Source: FEN-1073 sp050010135
GTDB lineage: Bacteria > Chloroflexota > Anaerolineae > Anaerolineales > RBG-16-64-43
Length of the DNA: 64,000 bases
Direction of reading: 5' to 3'
Assembly: GCA_050010135.1 (NCBI GenBank)
Contig: JBEKLP010000003.1
Location: 1-64,000 of the forward strand
The translations under genes and the position numbers were made by a program. Under the pieces are notes generated by a model, which saw only the letters and a program-made list of their open reading frames with translations, had not been told where the DNA came from and ran no database searches. Positions 37,340-45,404 of this stretch are shown here, in pieces. Position 1 is the stretch's first letter. Each line of letters begins with the position of its first letter.

Positions 37340-38264
37340 GGAGCACGCTCCTCCGGCCTGGTGGGAAGTCTCGCTGAAGGTGAATGAGGAATTGGCTGAA
37401 TCGGTCGCGGACGTGATGGCCCGATTCGCCTCCGGCGGCGTCGCGCTCGGATACGACTCGATCGAGCCCGATCCGGACGGCGAAGGGAAGCCCACGGGAG
37501 CGCTGACGGTGCGCGCATATCTCCCGGCTGACGCGGAGTTGGAATCCAACCGCTCCCGCCTGGAAGAAGCGCTCTGGCATCTGGGGCGGATTTCACCCCT
37601 GCCCGAGCCCGAGTGGCGCACGGTGGTTGAAAAAGATTGGTCGCTGGAGTGGAAGAAACACTACCGGCCGATGCGCATCGGCCGCCGTCTGCAAATCGTC
37701 CCGTCATGGATGGACCCCGCGCCGTATGCGCGCAATCTGGTCCTGCGCCTCGATCCCGGCATGGCGTTCGGCACCGGCACGCACCCGACCACCCAGCTTT
37801 GCCTGGAGACGCTCGAAGACCGGATCTATCCCGGGATGAATGTCATCGATTTGGGTTGCGGATCCGGAATTCTGGCGATCACCGCTGTCAAACTGGGCGC
37901 CGGAAAGGTGCTCGGGTTGGACGTCGACCCGCAAGCGATCCGCGTGGCGCGTGAGAACATCCTGCTCAACGGTGTGGAATCGTCCATCGAAATCCGGTCC
38001 GGTTCGCTGCAGGAGCTTTTAATGGAAGGGCGATCCGCCCCGTTGGTCGTGGCGAACATCCTGGCGGCGGTTTTACAGGAGATGCTCGCGGCCGGGTTGG
38101 CCCGGACCGTCGCGCCGGGCGGGTGCCTGGTATTATCCGGAATTCTGGAGGATCAATCGGGAGCGGTGGAGGAAGCAATCCGCGAACAGGGCATGCGCCT
38201 GAAGGAAAAACGGATCCGCCAGGATTGGGTTGCGCTCGTGGCGGAGAAACAGGCAGACAAATAA
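37332..38264 (+). CDS. prmA: ribosomal protein L11 methyltransferase
   Basis: Methylates ribosomal protein uL11 using SAM; 310 residues. The N-terminal substrate-recognition domain (1-115) leads to a Rossmann domain with GMAFGTGTHPTTQLCLE, motif I VIDLGCGSGILAITA, LGLDVDPQAIRVA, and VANILAAVL (the NIL-type motif IV). The GTG start lies within dnaJ, giving an 8-base overlap. prmA next to dnaJ is a common arrangement in many bacteria. The operon ends here at a strong hairpin terminator. Confidence 0.95.
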   Translation: MSEEHAPPAWWEVSLKVNEELAESVADVMARFASGGVALGYDSIEPDPDGEGKPTGALTVRAYLPADAELESNRSRLEEALWHLGRISPLPEPEWRTVVEKDWSLEWKKHYRPMRIGRRLQIVPSWMDPAPYARNLVLRLDPGMAFGTGTHPTTQLCLETLEDRIYPGMNVIDLGCGSGILAITAVKLGAGKVLGLDVDPQAIRVARENILLNGVESSIEIRSGSLQELLMEGRSAPLVVANILAAVLQEMLAAGLARTVAPGGCLVLSGILEDQSGAVEEAIREQGMRLKEKRIRQDWVALVAEKQADK

Positions 38265-38291
38265 AAAACCGGAGCGTTGGCTCCGGTTTTT
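38265..38291. terminator. bidirectional terminator between prmA and infA
   Basis: ACCGGAGC/GCTCCGGT with a GTTG loop, extended by A-T pairs to an 11-pair stem (38265-38275 with 38280-38290), flanked by A6 on the left and T5 on the right. It serves two convergent operons. Confidence 0.92.
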
Positions 38292-38293
38292 CG

Positions 38294-38557
38294 TTATGGT
38301 TGAGGCGTTTCTTCGGGTGGTTCCCCTTCCCCGCTGGATTTTTTGAAGCGGTAGGTTATCCGGCCGCGGGAAAGATCATACGGTGAAAGTTCCACCTTCA
38401 CCCGGTCTCCCAAAAGAATCCGGATGTAATTCTTTCGCATTTTCCCCGAGAGGTAGGCAAGCACCGTATGGCCGCTGCTAAGCGACACCCGGAACATCGT
38501 CCCGGGCAGCGCTTCCACAATCAGGCCTTCCATTTCTATTTTTTCTTCCTTTGCCAT
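38294..38557 (-). CDS. infA: translation initiation factor IF-1
   Basis: Binds the ribosomal A site during initiation. The OB-fold core matches the family (EMEGLIVEALPGTMFRV, GHTVLAYLSGKMRKNYIRIL, GDRVKVELSPYDLSRGRITY). At 87 residues it is longer than the usual 72 or so because of an acidic, Pro-rich tail (SSGEGEPPEETPQP). The start at 38557 follows GGGAGA with good spacing; an in-frame ATG 33 bases upstream is less likely. It follows rpsU on the same strand and ends at the shared terminator. Confidence 0.96.
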   Translation of the reverse strand: MAKEEKIEMEGLIVEALPGTMFRVSLSSGHTVLAYLSGKMRKNYIRILLGDRVKVELSPYDLSRGRITYRFKKSSGEGEPPEETPQP

Positions 38558-38610
38558 GCCATCTCCCGATTCCGTTATATGACCAAGCATCGATCCCGGG
38601 AAAAAGAAAA

Positions 38611-38814
38611 CTAATCGCCGTCATCACTCTTGCGTTCCCGGCGTTTAAGCCTGCGAATGGATTTCTTTTTCTGAATGCGGCGCAATTCGCTCTTGGAGAC
38701 AAACCATCGTTTTCTTCGGACCGTGCTGAGGATGCCCGAACGGGTGACTTTCTTTCGGAATCGTTTGAGCAGACTGTCCTGACTCTCGTTCGGACGGAGT
38801 ATCACAGTAGCCAT
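38611..38814 (-). CDS. rpsU: 30S ribosomal protein bS21
   Basis: Small-subunit protein near the 3' end of 16S rRNA; 67 very basic residues starting MATVILRPNESQDSLLKRF with the typical RRKRWFVSKSELRRIQKKK. The ribosome site AAAGGAGGTG (positions 38821-38831 read on the minus strand) is close to a perfect complement of the 16S 3' end. A perfect consensus promoter lies about 250 bases upstream, so the mRNA has a long structured leader. infA follows 53 bases downstream. Confidence 0.96.
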   Translation of the reverse strand: MATVILRPNESQDSLLKRFRKKVTRSGILSTVRRKRWFVSKSELRRIQKKKSIRRLKRRERKSDDGD

Positions 38815-39058
38815 GGTATTTCACCTCCTTTCCGCGACAGGGGAAGGATGGCCGGTAGAGAAATAAAGGCTCGACGCGTCTTACGCCGTCGCCGAGTCAG
38901 GGAGGGAGAGAGAAAACCGGGGGATGGAGAGGTTCGGCGTTGAGATTTCTCCTCCGGAAGATGCCCTATCCTACAGCCCGTCCAGCCATTGCCCTGCTTT
39001 TGGGCTTCGGGTCCGAATGCGATCGATTCGTCCCATTCGGCGGTTCAACCCGAAAACC
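38815..39058 (-). ncRNA. candidate structured leader RNA of rpsU-infA
   Basis: The 244 bases between the predicted start of transcription and rpsU hold no ORF but clear pairing. A compound hairpin uses TTCGGGT (39006-39012) with ACCCGAA (39048-39054), stacked directly on CCGAATG (39013-39019) with CATTCGG (39034-39040): 14 pairs with a 7-base bulge on one side. A second pairing, CGACG/CGTCG, flanks the region near 38870-38895. Pairs are read directly; a regulatory role (ribosomal-protein feedback or a separate small RNA) is inference. I do not recognise a known family. Confidence 0.4.
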
Positions 39059-39064
39059 GGGCGC

Positions 39065-39093
39065 ATTATAAAGCCCATCCGCAGGCTTGTCAA
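39065..39093 (-). promoter_or_regulatory. perfect consensus sigma-70 promoter upstream of rpsU
   Basis: Read on the minus strand: TTGACA (39088-39093), a 17-base spacer, and TATAAT (39065-39070). Both hexamers match the consensus at every position. Transcription would start near 39058 and run toward rpsU and infA. Confidence 0.88.
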
Positions 39094-39165
39094 TTTTATC
39101 AACTTGGAACGCGCCCGGAGGAAGCGGGGCGCGGGATTTGCCGCAGCCGGAGGAGCCGTTTTTTC

Positions 39166-39489
39166 TCACTCTTCCGGTTCGTTTTCCTTAATGTACTTCC
39201 TGATTTTTTCCTCGACGATATGAGCGTCAAGATCCATCACCGATATGATTTTATCCTTGCCCTTTTCGCCCCCGATGATCTCCAACGTGTTGGCCCGGAC
39301 GCCTAGGATGCGTGCCAGCAGTTCCAAGAGGGCTTTGTTGGCAGCACCTTCCACCGGCGGAGCGGTCAGACGGACCCGCAATGTGCCGTCCGGGGAAATT
39401 CCGGTGAGTTCGTCCTTGCGCGAACGGGGCGTCACGTGCACCGCCATGGCGGCGCCGATCCGGCCGTCGTGAAAACGGAACCGACGCAT
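39166..39489 (-). CDS. DUF167 family protein (YggU)
   Basis: Small cytoplasmic alpha/beta protein of 107 residues with the DUF167 hallmark: MAVHVTPRSRKDELTGI, LRVRLTAPPVEGAANKALLE and LEIIGGEKGKDKIISV. The biochemical role is unknown. It is followed by the rpsU promoter and preceded by yggT and yggS genes; the yggS-yggT-yggU order is widespread in bacteria. Confidence 0.92.
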   Translation of the reverse strand: MRRFRFHDGRIGAAMAVHVTPRSRKDELTGISPDGTLRVRLTAPPVEGAANKALLELLARILGVRANTLEIIGGEKGKDKIISVMDLDAHIVEEKIRKYIKENEPEE

Positions 39490-39500
39490 GCTATCCTCCT

Positions 39501-39743
39501 CTAGCGCAGCACTCCCGTCAGGATATTTGCGAGAACCTGGACCAGAATAAGAAAAATGAGGGCGCTGAAATCGAACATTCCGACGGGAGGGATCAATCGA
39601 CGGATGGGAGCCAGCATCGGTTCCACAATCGAGGAAATCGCCATCCGGAATTCGTTATACGGCGGAAAAACCCAGGTGGATAGAATATAACCGATGATCA
39701 GAAGCGTCAACAACAGAGCCAGCAGGTTGATGAAATTTGCCAT
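39501..39743 (-). CDS. YggT family membrane protein
   Basis: An 80-residue membrane protein with two hydrophobic helices (about 4-26, LLALLLTLLIIGYIL; and 57-78, FDFSALIFLILVQVLANIL) around the conserved segment EPMLAPIRRLIPPVGMFDF. It is a single YggT repeat (many homologues have two). The family is linked to ion homeostasis and cell division, without a defined activity. It lies 11 bases before yggU on the same strand. Confidence 0.92.
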   Translation of the reverse strand: MANFINLLALLLTLLIIGYILSTWVFPPYNEFRMAISSIVEPMLAPIRRLIPPVGMFDFSALIFLILVQVLANILTGVLR

Positions 39744-39815
39744 GGATCGCTCCGGAAGAATTATATCATCGGGCCGTTTGCATTTCCCGCGCGGAGCCGC
39801 CCGTTCCAGCGCATT

Positions 39816-40559
39816 TCACGGCCTTGCCCCGAACAACGCCCGTCCGATCCGCACCATCGTGGCGCCTTCCTCCACCGCCTGCTCGAAATCGTCCGACATA
39901 CCCATCGAGAGCTCGCTCCAATCCGAGCCCGGCACATTCTCCCGGGCCGCGGCTTGCATTTGTTTTAAGCTCCGGAAGATGGGACGCGACGTCTCCGGAT
40001 CTTCCGAATATGGCGCCATCGTCATCAATCCGGCGAGGGAGAGACCGGGCAGCGGGAAAATCTCCCGCCACACCGGCCAAAGAGATTCCCAGGCGGATGG
40101 ATCGGAAGCCGACCACCCGTATTTGGTCGCTTCCCCCGAAAGGTTGCACTCCAGAAGAATCCGGATGGTTCTGCCATCTTCCGCGGCGAAGCGGGAAAGC
40201 CTTCGTGCGAGGGCCATGCTGTCGACGGAATGCACGCAGGGAAAATTTTCCGTCACGCTTTTGGCCTTGCGGCCCTGCACATGGCCGATCATATGCCAGG
40301 TAACGGCAGGAGGGAGAAGATGGATTTTCGGAAGGGCTTCCTCGAGATAATTCTCCCCGAACTCGCACAGTCCTTCGGAAAATGCTTTTTGGATCGCGGT
40401 AACCGGTTGTCCCTTCGACACCGCGATCAGTTGAATTTCGGAGGGATTTCGATGAACACGCTCTGCGGCGGCCCGGATCCGTGCGCGGACCGAATGGATT
40501 CTCTCCGGCAAAGCCGACAGATCAAGCGGAGTTCCCGGGTTGGATTGACGGTTGTTCAT
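39816..40559 (-). CDS. YggS/PLPBP pyridoxal phosphate homeostasis protein
   Basis: Single-domain TIM-barrel PLP-binding protein of 247 residues that helps control free PLP levels. The PLP lysine is in LIAVSKGQP (near residue 49), followed by FGENYLEEALPKI, WHMIGHVQGRKAK, the Ser/Gly-rich phosphate site ELSMGMSDDFEQAVEEGATMV (split here as ELSMGMSDDF and EEGATMVRIG) and a C-terminal RALFG. It is the first of the ygg genes and sits 16 bases after pgeF. No catalytic activity is expected. Confidence 0.93.
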   Translation of the reverse strand: MNNRQSNPGTPLDLSALPERIHSVRARIRAAAERVHRNPSEIQLIAVSKGQPVTAIQKAFSEGLCEFGENYLEEALPKIHLLPPAVTWHMIGHVQGRKAKSVTENFPCVHSVDSMALARRLSRFAAEDGRTIRILLECNLSGEATKYGWSASDPSAWESLWPVWREIFPLPGLSLAGLMTMAPYSEDPETSRPIFRSLKQMQAAARENVPGSDWSELSMGMSDDFEQAVEEGATMVRIGRALFGARP

Positions 40560-40575
40560 GGAAAAGTCCAGGACC

Positions 40576-41358
40576 TTATTGTCCGAGCCAGATCATCGCG
40601 CCAAACCGGCCGGTGCGGCCGTGCTCGGCGCGGTGAGAGAACCAATCTTCGGTATGGCAGGCCGTGCATATTCCGGAGTTATCGATTTTTTCCACGCCCG
40701 CCCGGCGCAGAATGAATTCGTTGGCCGCCCATAGATCCAAATGAATGCCGTCGTCGCGGTGCACGAGCCATTGGTCCGCCGCCGGTCCGAATAAGGAGCG
40801 GAACGCTCCCGCCAGTTCTTCGCCCACCGGATAGTGGTCGGGCCCGATGGAGGGCCCGATGCCGGCCAGGAGATCCTCCGGACGGGAGTCGAAATGTTCT
40901 TGAAAGGCTTCCACCGCGCGCGCAGCCACCCCGGCCAGCGTGCCCTTCCACCCGGCGTGGGCGATTCCGGCCGCATGCCGAACCGGATCGTAAAACAGGA
41001 TCGGCACGCAATCGGCAAACCGCATCATGAGCGTGAGCGACGGGGAATCCGTCACGATCCCGTCGGCCTGCGGCAATGGCCCTCCGGTGGCGGGGGGACG
41101 ACCCAGGAGGATTCGGTTTGAGTGCACCTGGAAAAGTTCGGGTATGGATTCCGGATTTCGATTGAACAAGGAGAGCGCCCGGCGGCGGTTTTCGCGCACG
41201 CAAGCCGGATCGTCCCCGACCGACGAGCCCACGTTCAGCGAGCGATACGGATCGCGGCTCGTGCCTCCCCGGCGGGTCAGAATCGCATGCGGCAGGCGCG
41301 CAGATTCCAGGCTGGGGAAAGTGTAATACCGGAAATCCCCTTGTTCATGATAGGTCAT
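40576..41358 (-). CDS. pgeF: peptidoglycan editing factor PgeF (laccase-domain, YfiH family)
   Basis: A 260-residue member of the YfiH family. Family enzymes act on purine nucleosides, and in E. coli PgeF prevents wrong amino acids from entering muropeptides. The metal-site motifs are present: VHSN near residue 80, FADCVPILF with the Cys, and AGIAHAGWKGTLAG with the His; IGPSIGPDHYPVG follows. The start at 41358 overlaps the upstream gene (ATGA). The open frame upstream of this start belongs to the shadow of the DUF2085 gene. It is consistent with the other wall genes here. Confidence 0.92.
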   Translation of the reverse strand: MTYHEQGDFRYYTFPSLESARLPHAILTRRGGTSRDPYRSLNVGSSVGDDPACVRENRRRALSLFNRNPESIPELFQVHSNRILLGRPPATGGPLPQADGIVTDSPSLTLMMRFADCVPILFYDPVRHAAGIAHAGWKGTLAGVAARAVEAFQEHFDSRPEDLLAGIGPSIGPDHYPVGEELAGAFRSLFGPAADQWLVHRDDGIHLDLWAANEFILRRAGVEKIDNSGICTACHTEDWFSHRAEHGRTGRFGAMIWLGQ

Positions 41359-42281
41359 GGCCGCCGCGGAGTATTCCCGGCCAGCTCCTCGTCCATGCTT
41401 TCCTGCATATACGGGTAGGCGAACCAGACGCTGGTCAGGCCGAACAGCACGCCGGTGATCACCCGCAACAGCGGGGTGCTCTCGCGGGCGGGGAACGAGA
41501 AGAAGGGCAGGTAGCTCAGCAGTTGCGATCCGCCGTCGAGCCCGATGGGGATGATGCCCAGAGCGATCCACAACGCCCAATGCAACGGCTTGATCCTGCC
41601 GCGGAGGAAAGCAAAGGCCAGCCCCGCAATCAGAATGGCGCCATAGATGGCCACGCACCGCTCGCAGAGCGCAATCTTGTATCCAAACAGTCCGTTGCCG
41701 ATAAAAGCCCGCGACGCCCAAATGTCGTTGGGGTCGATTCCGGTGACGGCCTGGAATTCGGCGCGCGGATAATACAGCTGCTCCCCGAAGAGAAAGAACG
41801 AGCGAAATCCCAGCTGGTGGCAAGTGGCGCTGTAGACGGTATAGATCCAGCGGGCGGGAGCGGTGGCGCCGATTTTCATCAGCACGGGGGCGAGAAAGGA
41901 CAAACCGAGGAACACGCCGACGAATCCGTTGAACGCCGCTAGCCAGTGGCGGGAAAGCCAGCCGGCCGCCCGGTCGGCGGCACCGGATACCGCCTGAACC
42001 GGCCGGGGCACCTTGGTCTCCTGCTGGTATTGGCTGATGGCGCGCGCCAGAGCGAACGCGCTGGCGAGTTCCGGCTTCGACAGCGGCAGGCTGATGCGCC
42101 GGCCATTCACTTCCGCCGCGGGAATATTCGCGCCCGCCGCTTCCTTCCAGACGGAGTTCGAATCCACGTCGCGAAGTTCCAACGCATGGGGATATTCCGC
42201 CTGGAGCGCGTCGGACCACTGCCGTGCCTGCGCGCTGGCGGGATCGTTGGCGCGGACATAGAGGATCAGTTGAAGTGTCAA
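41355..42281 (-). CDS. DUF2085 membrane protein with glutaredoxin-like N-terminus
   Basis: 308 residues in two parts. Residues 1-85 look like a thioredoxin/glutaredoxin fold (LQLILYVRANDPASAQARQW) but lack the CxxC pair. The rest is a membrane domain of about five helices with the DUF2085 signature: YSATCHQLGFRSFFLFG and LCERCVAIYGAIL, with Cys and His positions that suggest metal or redox chemistry. It overlaps both the TlpA-like gene upstream and pgeF downstream by four bases, so it belongs to a tightly coupled redox/wall operon. Function is unknown. Confidence 0.82.
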   Translation of the reverse strand: MTLQLILYVRANDPASAQARQWSDALQAEYPHALELRDVDSNSVWKEAAGANIPAAEVNGRRISLPLSKPELASAFALARAISQYQQETKVPRPVQAVSGAADRAAGWLSRHWLAAFNGFVGVFLGLSFLAPVLMKIGATAPARWIYTVYSATCHQLGFRSFFLFGEQLYYPRAEFQAVTGIDPNDIWASRAFIGNGLFGYKIALCERCVAIYGAILIAGLAFAFLRGRIKPLHWALWIALGIIPIGLDGGSQLLSYLPFFSFPARESTPLLRVITGVLFGLTSVWFAYPYMQESMDEELAGNTPRRP

Positions 42282-42859
42282 GAGGCAACTCCCATGCGGG
42301 AAAGGATGGTATCGATCTCGGAGGAATCCAATGCGCCGATTTTAATCTGATGAACGGTGCCGTCGGCATCGATAAAAAAGCTTGTTGGCAGGCCGCGGAC
42401 CAGATAAAGGTCGCGCACCGCAAGCGACGGATCCAGCAGGATGGTAAGCGAGGTGATGGAGAGCGATTCGGCGAAGGAACGGACCTCGTCCTCCGGTTCG
42501 CCCGTTTCCACGGCGATCACCCGCAGAGAATTTTCATACTTCTTCGCAATGCGGTCCAGGAGCGGCAGTTCTTCGCGGCACGGATCGCACCACGTGGCCC
42601 AGAAGTTAATCAGCACGGCTTTATGGCCCAAGCCGGAAAGCTTGACCGAATGATCCTGTAAATCCGTCAAGGTAAAATCCGGCGCCGACGCGCCGACGAT
42701 TGGCGCGGGAGCCGCGGTAATCGCGGCGCGGTGAAGTGCGGCGGTGGGACGGAGGGAGGTTTCGGCGGGGGAACCCGGCGCAAACCAGAACGCGGCTCCC
42801 ACCCCAACCCCCAGAGCGGCTCCCGCCAGGAGTAACACGAATACCTTGCCCGCGCTCAT
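42278..42859 (-). CDS. TlpA/ResA-like exported thioredoxin
   Basis: 193-residue thiol-disulfide oxidoreductase anchored by an N-terminal helix (about 5-27) and acting outside the membrane. The active site is WCDPC in LINFWATWCDPCREELP (about residues 90-94), with the cis-Pro in RGLPTSFFID. The region before it (GASAPDFTLTDLQDHSVKL) is typical of the AhpC/TSA-like TlpA fold. It would receive electrons from CcdA, encoded 12 bases upstream, for cytochrome c or other exported thiol maturation (inference). Confidence 0.92.
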   Translation of the reverse strand: MSAGKVFVLLLAGAALGVGVGAAFWFAPGSPAETSLRPTAALHRAAITAAPAPIVGASAPDFTLTDLQDHSVKLSGLGHKAVLINFWATWCDPCREELPLLDRIAKKYENSLRVIAVETGEPEDEVRSFAESLSITSLTILLDPSLAVRDLYLVRGLPTSFFIDADGTVHQIKIGALDSSEIDTILSRMGVAS

Positions 42860-42871
42860 CCGTCGTCTGCC

Positions 42872-43591
42872 CTATAAACCGATTTCCCAACTGGGCAGCC
42901 AGCGGATCAGAACCGCCAACTGGCCCGTCGCAAACAGCGCGCCGAAAACGGCCAGGATCAAACCGGCGGCGATGGAGACATACCGGGAGACTTTGTTCAA
43001 GGTGCACATCCATTTTCCGATTCGATCCATGAATAGCGCCAGGAGCAGCAGCGGCACGCTCATTCCGAGTGCATAGACCGCTAGGAGCAATACTCCCCGC
43101 GCCAGCGAGCCTTCATATGCAGCGACGGTCAGCACCGAGCCGAGGACCAAGCCGATGCAAGGGGTCCAGCCGGTGCCGAACACAAAGCCCATTGCCGCCG
43201 AGGAGGCGTATCCCAGGCGCGGGTTCGGTTGTACTTTCGGGCGCAAGGTGTAGTCTAAAAACGGGATGTGGATCAAGCCCATCAGCTGCAGCCCGAACAC
43301 CACCATCAACACACCGCCGATCCGTGCCAGCCATTCCCGGTACTCGAGCATCCATCGCCCGAGAACCGAAGCCGTGGCACCCAGAGCGATGAACATAAGG
43401 CTGAATCCGATGGCGAACGCCAAGCCGTGAAGGAACACCTGCCAGCGTCCAGCTTTTTCCGGATCGCATCCGGCGGCGAGACCGGCCAGGTAAGCTAGGT
43501 ATCCGGGCATAACCGGCAGAATACAGGGTGAGAGGAAGGACACCACGCCCGCCAGCCAAATCCAACCGATGGGAAACTGCGTTGCCTCCAT
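42872..43591 (-). CDS. ccdA: CcdA-type thiol-disulfide interchange membrane protein
   Basis: Passes reducing power from cytoplasmic thioredoxin across the membrane; 239 residues and six helices. The two redox cysteines are in VVSFLSPCILPVMPGYLAYLAG (broken here as SFLSPCILPV and PGYLAYLAG) and in FGTGWTPCIGLVLGSVL, each followed by the conserved Pro or Ile. It starts 13 bases after the L,D-transpeptidase gene and is followed by the TlpA-like partner. Confidence 0.94.
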   Translation of the reverse strand: MEATQFPIGWIWLAGVVSFLSPCILPVMPGYLAYLAGLAAGCDPEKAGRWQVFLHGLAFAIGFSLMFIALGATASVLGRWMLEYREWLARIGGVLMVVFGLQLMGLIHIPFLDYTLRPKVQPNPRLGYASSAAMGFVFGTGWTPCIGLVLGSVLTVAAYEGSLARGVLLLAVYALGMSVPLLLLALFMDRIGKWMCTLNKVSRYVSIAAGLILAVFGALFATGQLAVLIRWLPSWEIGL

Positions 43592-43604
43592 CGAAGCGCG
43601 CCGC

Positions 43605-44687
43605 TCAGCCGACGACCTTGACCCGCGTCCCGCCCGTTCCCAGCTTTTCCACGTCGCCCGCCGGATACGGAGCGGCAGGGGTGGTCCAGCGGAAAATCCA
43701 CTTCGCGTCTTCCGGACGGGCGTTTACGCAGCCGTGCGATTTAGGGATCCCAAAATCGTTATGCCAGTAGGTGGAATGGATCGCCTCCCCGTGCCCGGAG
43801 AACAGGCAGGTCCAGCCCACACCCACCAGGTCGTAACCGGTTGTGAGGTCGCCGCCGCCCATGCGCAATCCGATCCGTTTGCGATAGATCGGGTGATCGC
43901 CCACTGGAGTCGTCCACTGGCCGGTGTCGGGATCGTGCCCGCCTGAGGAAATCACGGCATAATAAACTTCCTTGCCGTTTTCCCGCGCGGAGAGGGTGAG
44001 AAGATTTCCCGTAAGATCGACCACGATCTGTTTGTCTTCAACATTGGGAGAAATGGGAGCGGTTTCTTCGGCGGTGATCACCCGCAGACCTTCGGCGCGG
44101 GCGTACATCGGCGCCGCCAGCTCGTCCAGGAAATACCACACCCGGCCGCCGCTGTCCGTGACTGCTTTCGTCGCTGGAAAGATCGCCGCGTTATACAACG
44201 TGGCGGGACGGCTGTATGGCTGAAGCAAATAGGACGGCGAGTTTATGTCCGGCGCGACATGTCCCTGAAGCCATGGTACGCTCACTTCCACCCAGACCTT
44301 CCCGTCGGGAATGGAATTGAGCGGGGTCTGGATTTGGAATTCCTGGGGGAAGACGTACGGCGCCCAAAGGTATCCGTCGGGGGTTTCGAACCAGCGGTGA
44401 TTGTGCGGGTCCGCTGCCGGGCCCTTGCCGACCACCTCCCGTAAAATTGTGACGATATTATCCACGTATTTCTTTCCAACCGCCGGAGCCTCCGCATCCG
44501 GATGCGTGCGCAGCGAGAGAGTCGCCAGCACGCGCCCCAGCCGGGTTCCGTTGGAATAGGTTTTCTTCCACTCGTCGATCAGATCGACGGCCGATTGCTT
44601 CCAAAGGCTCGGGATATTCTTCGGGACCAGTTCATAACCCGCGCCGATGGCGGCCAATTGGAGAAATTTCCTGCGCGATAGTTTCAC
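43605..44687 (-). CDS. Tat-type exported L,D-transpeptidase (YkuD)
   Basis: Peptidoglycan cross-linking enzyme of 360 residues. The N-terminus VKLSRRKFLQLAAIGAG is a twin-arginine signal. An SH3-like region (about 60-215) precedes the YkuD domain, whose active site STYWHNDFGIPKSHGCVN is complete. The GTG at 44687 is chosen because GGAG (44695-44698 on this strand) is 7 bases upstream and the Tat motif then starts the protein; TTG at 44735 and ATG at 44711 are alternatives. It heads the ccdA-tlpA-DUF2085-pgeF group. Export by Tat suggests folding before secretion. Confidence 0.92.
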   Translation of the reverse strand: MKLSRRKFLQLAAIGAGYELVPKNIPSLWKQSAVDLIDEWKKTYSNGTRLGRVLATLSLRTHPDAEAPAVGKKYVDNIVTILREVVGKGPAADPHNHRWFETPDGYLWAPYVFPQEFQIQTPLNSIPDGKVWVEVSVPWLQGHVAPDINSPSYLLQPYSRPATLYNAAIFPATKAVTDSGGRVWYFLDELAAPMYARAEGLRVITAEETAPISPNVEDKQIVVDLTGNLLTLSARENGKEVYYAVISSGGHDPDTGQWTTPVGDHPIYRKRIGLRMGGGDLTTGYDLVGVGWTCLFSGHGEAIHSTYWHNDFGIPKSHGCVNARPEDAKWIFRWTTPAAPYPAGDVEKLGTGGTRVKVVG

Positions 44688-44751
44688 AAGTAAGCTCCGG
44701 AGGAAAAGCATACCGGGAAGAGGGATTTTAGACAAGGGCGGTAGGAATTAG

Positions 44752-44826
44752 GACCCCTCACCCCGCCGGAAAATCGCCGGCTTCCCCTCTCCCAGTTTAT
44801 ACTGGGAGAGGGGTAAGGGGTGAGGG
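44752..44826. repeat. compound inverted repeat (CCCTCACCCC-type REP-like element)
   Basis: The outer arms CCCTCACCCC (44755-44764) and GGGGTGAGGG (44817-44826) are perfect complements. Inside are two hairpins: GCCGG/CCGGC (44765-44769 with 44777-44781) and a 13-pair stem CCCCTCTCCCAGT with its complement (44784-44796 and 44801-44813, loop TTAT). The whole could fold as a three-way junction. It abuts the ribosome site of the next gene. The sequence type is common as a dispersed repeat in bacterial genomes. Confidence 0.8.
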
Positions 44827-44840
44827 AGAGAAGAAACCAA

Positions 44841-45260
44841 ATGCTTTCCTATCGAAAAGAACTGTGGTTCAACCTTCCCGCGCGGCGGGGTTTCGTGAAC
44901 ATCACCCAGGAGGTGGAGCAGGCGCTCGGGGATAGTAGAATCCGGGAGGGACTCGTGCTGGTCAATGCGATGCATATCACCGCCTCGGTTTTCATCAACG
45001 ACGACGAGTCCGGTCTGCATGAGGATTACGACGCCTGGTTGGAAAGGCTCGCGCCGCACGAGCCGGTATCACAATACCGGCACAATCGCACCGGCGAGGA
45101 CAACGGCGACGCGCATCTCAAGCGCCAGGTGATGGGCCGCGAAGTGGTGGTGGCGGTGACGCAGGGGAAGCTGGACTTCGGCCCCTGGGAGCAGATTTTC
45201 TACGGAGAGTTTGACGGACGCAGGCGGAAAAGGGTGCTGATAAAAATTATTGGGGAGTGA
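44841..45260 (+). CDS. YjbQ (UPF0047) family protein
   Basis: 139-residue cytoplasmic protein of the YjbQ family, some members of which show weak thiamine-phosphate synthase activity. Conserved parts are seen: FVNITQEVEQAL, GLVLVNAMHITASVFINDDE (with the conserved His), RHNRTGEDNGDAHLKRQ with the His cluster, and LDFGPWEQIFYGEFDG near the C-terminus. ATG at 44841 is preferred because the family begins just before WFNL; AGGGAGAG upstream partly overlaps the repeat element. It stands alone on this strand. Confidence 0.9.
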   Translation: MLSYRKELWFNLPARRGFVNITQEVEQALGDSRIREGLVLVNAMHITASVFINDDESGLHEDYDAWLERLAPHEPVSQYRHNRTGEDNGDAHLKRQVMGREVVVAVTQGKLDFGPWEQIFYGEFDGRRRKRVLIKIIGE

Positions 45261-45404
45261 AGAACAGCGCGGGATGCCGCATGGTTTCCGGCATCACCGA
45301 TCCTGTGAGATTGGCAACAAGCTGCGGTGGATTCGCAATACTGAAAGCGGAACAACAGATATATAATCAATAAAGAACCATACAGGGATAATCCAGGAGG
45401 CGGT

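Noticed and set aside
41359..42423. Long upstream extension of the pgeF frame
   Set aside because: The extension runs antiphase through the DUF2085 gene, is Arg/Pro-rich and lacks family similarity; pgeF starts at 41358.
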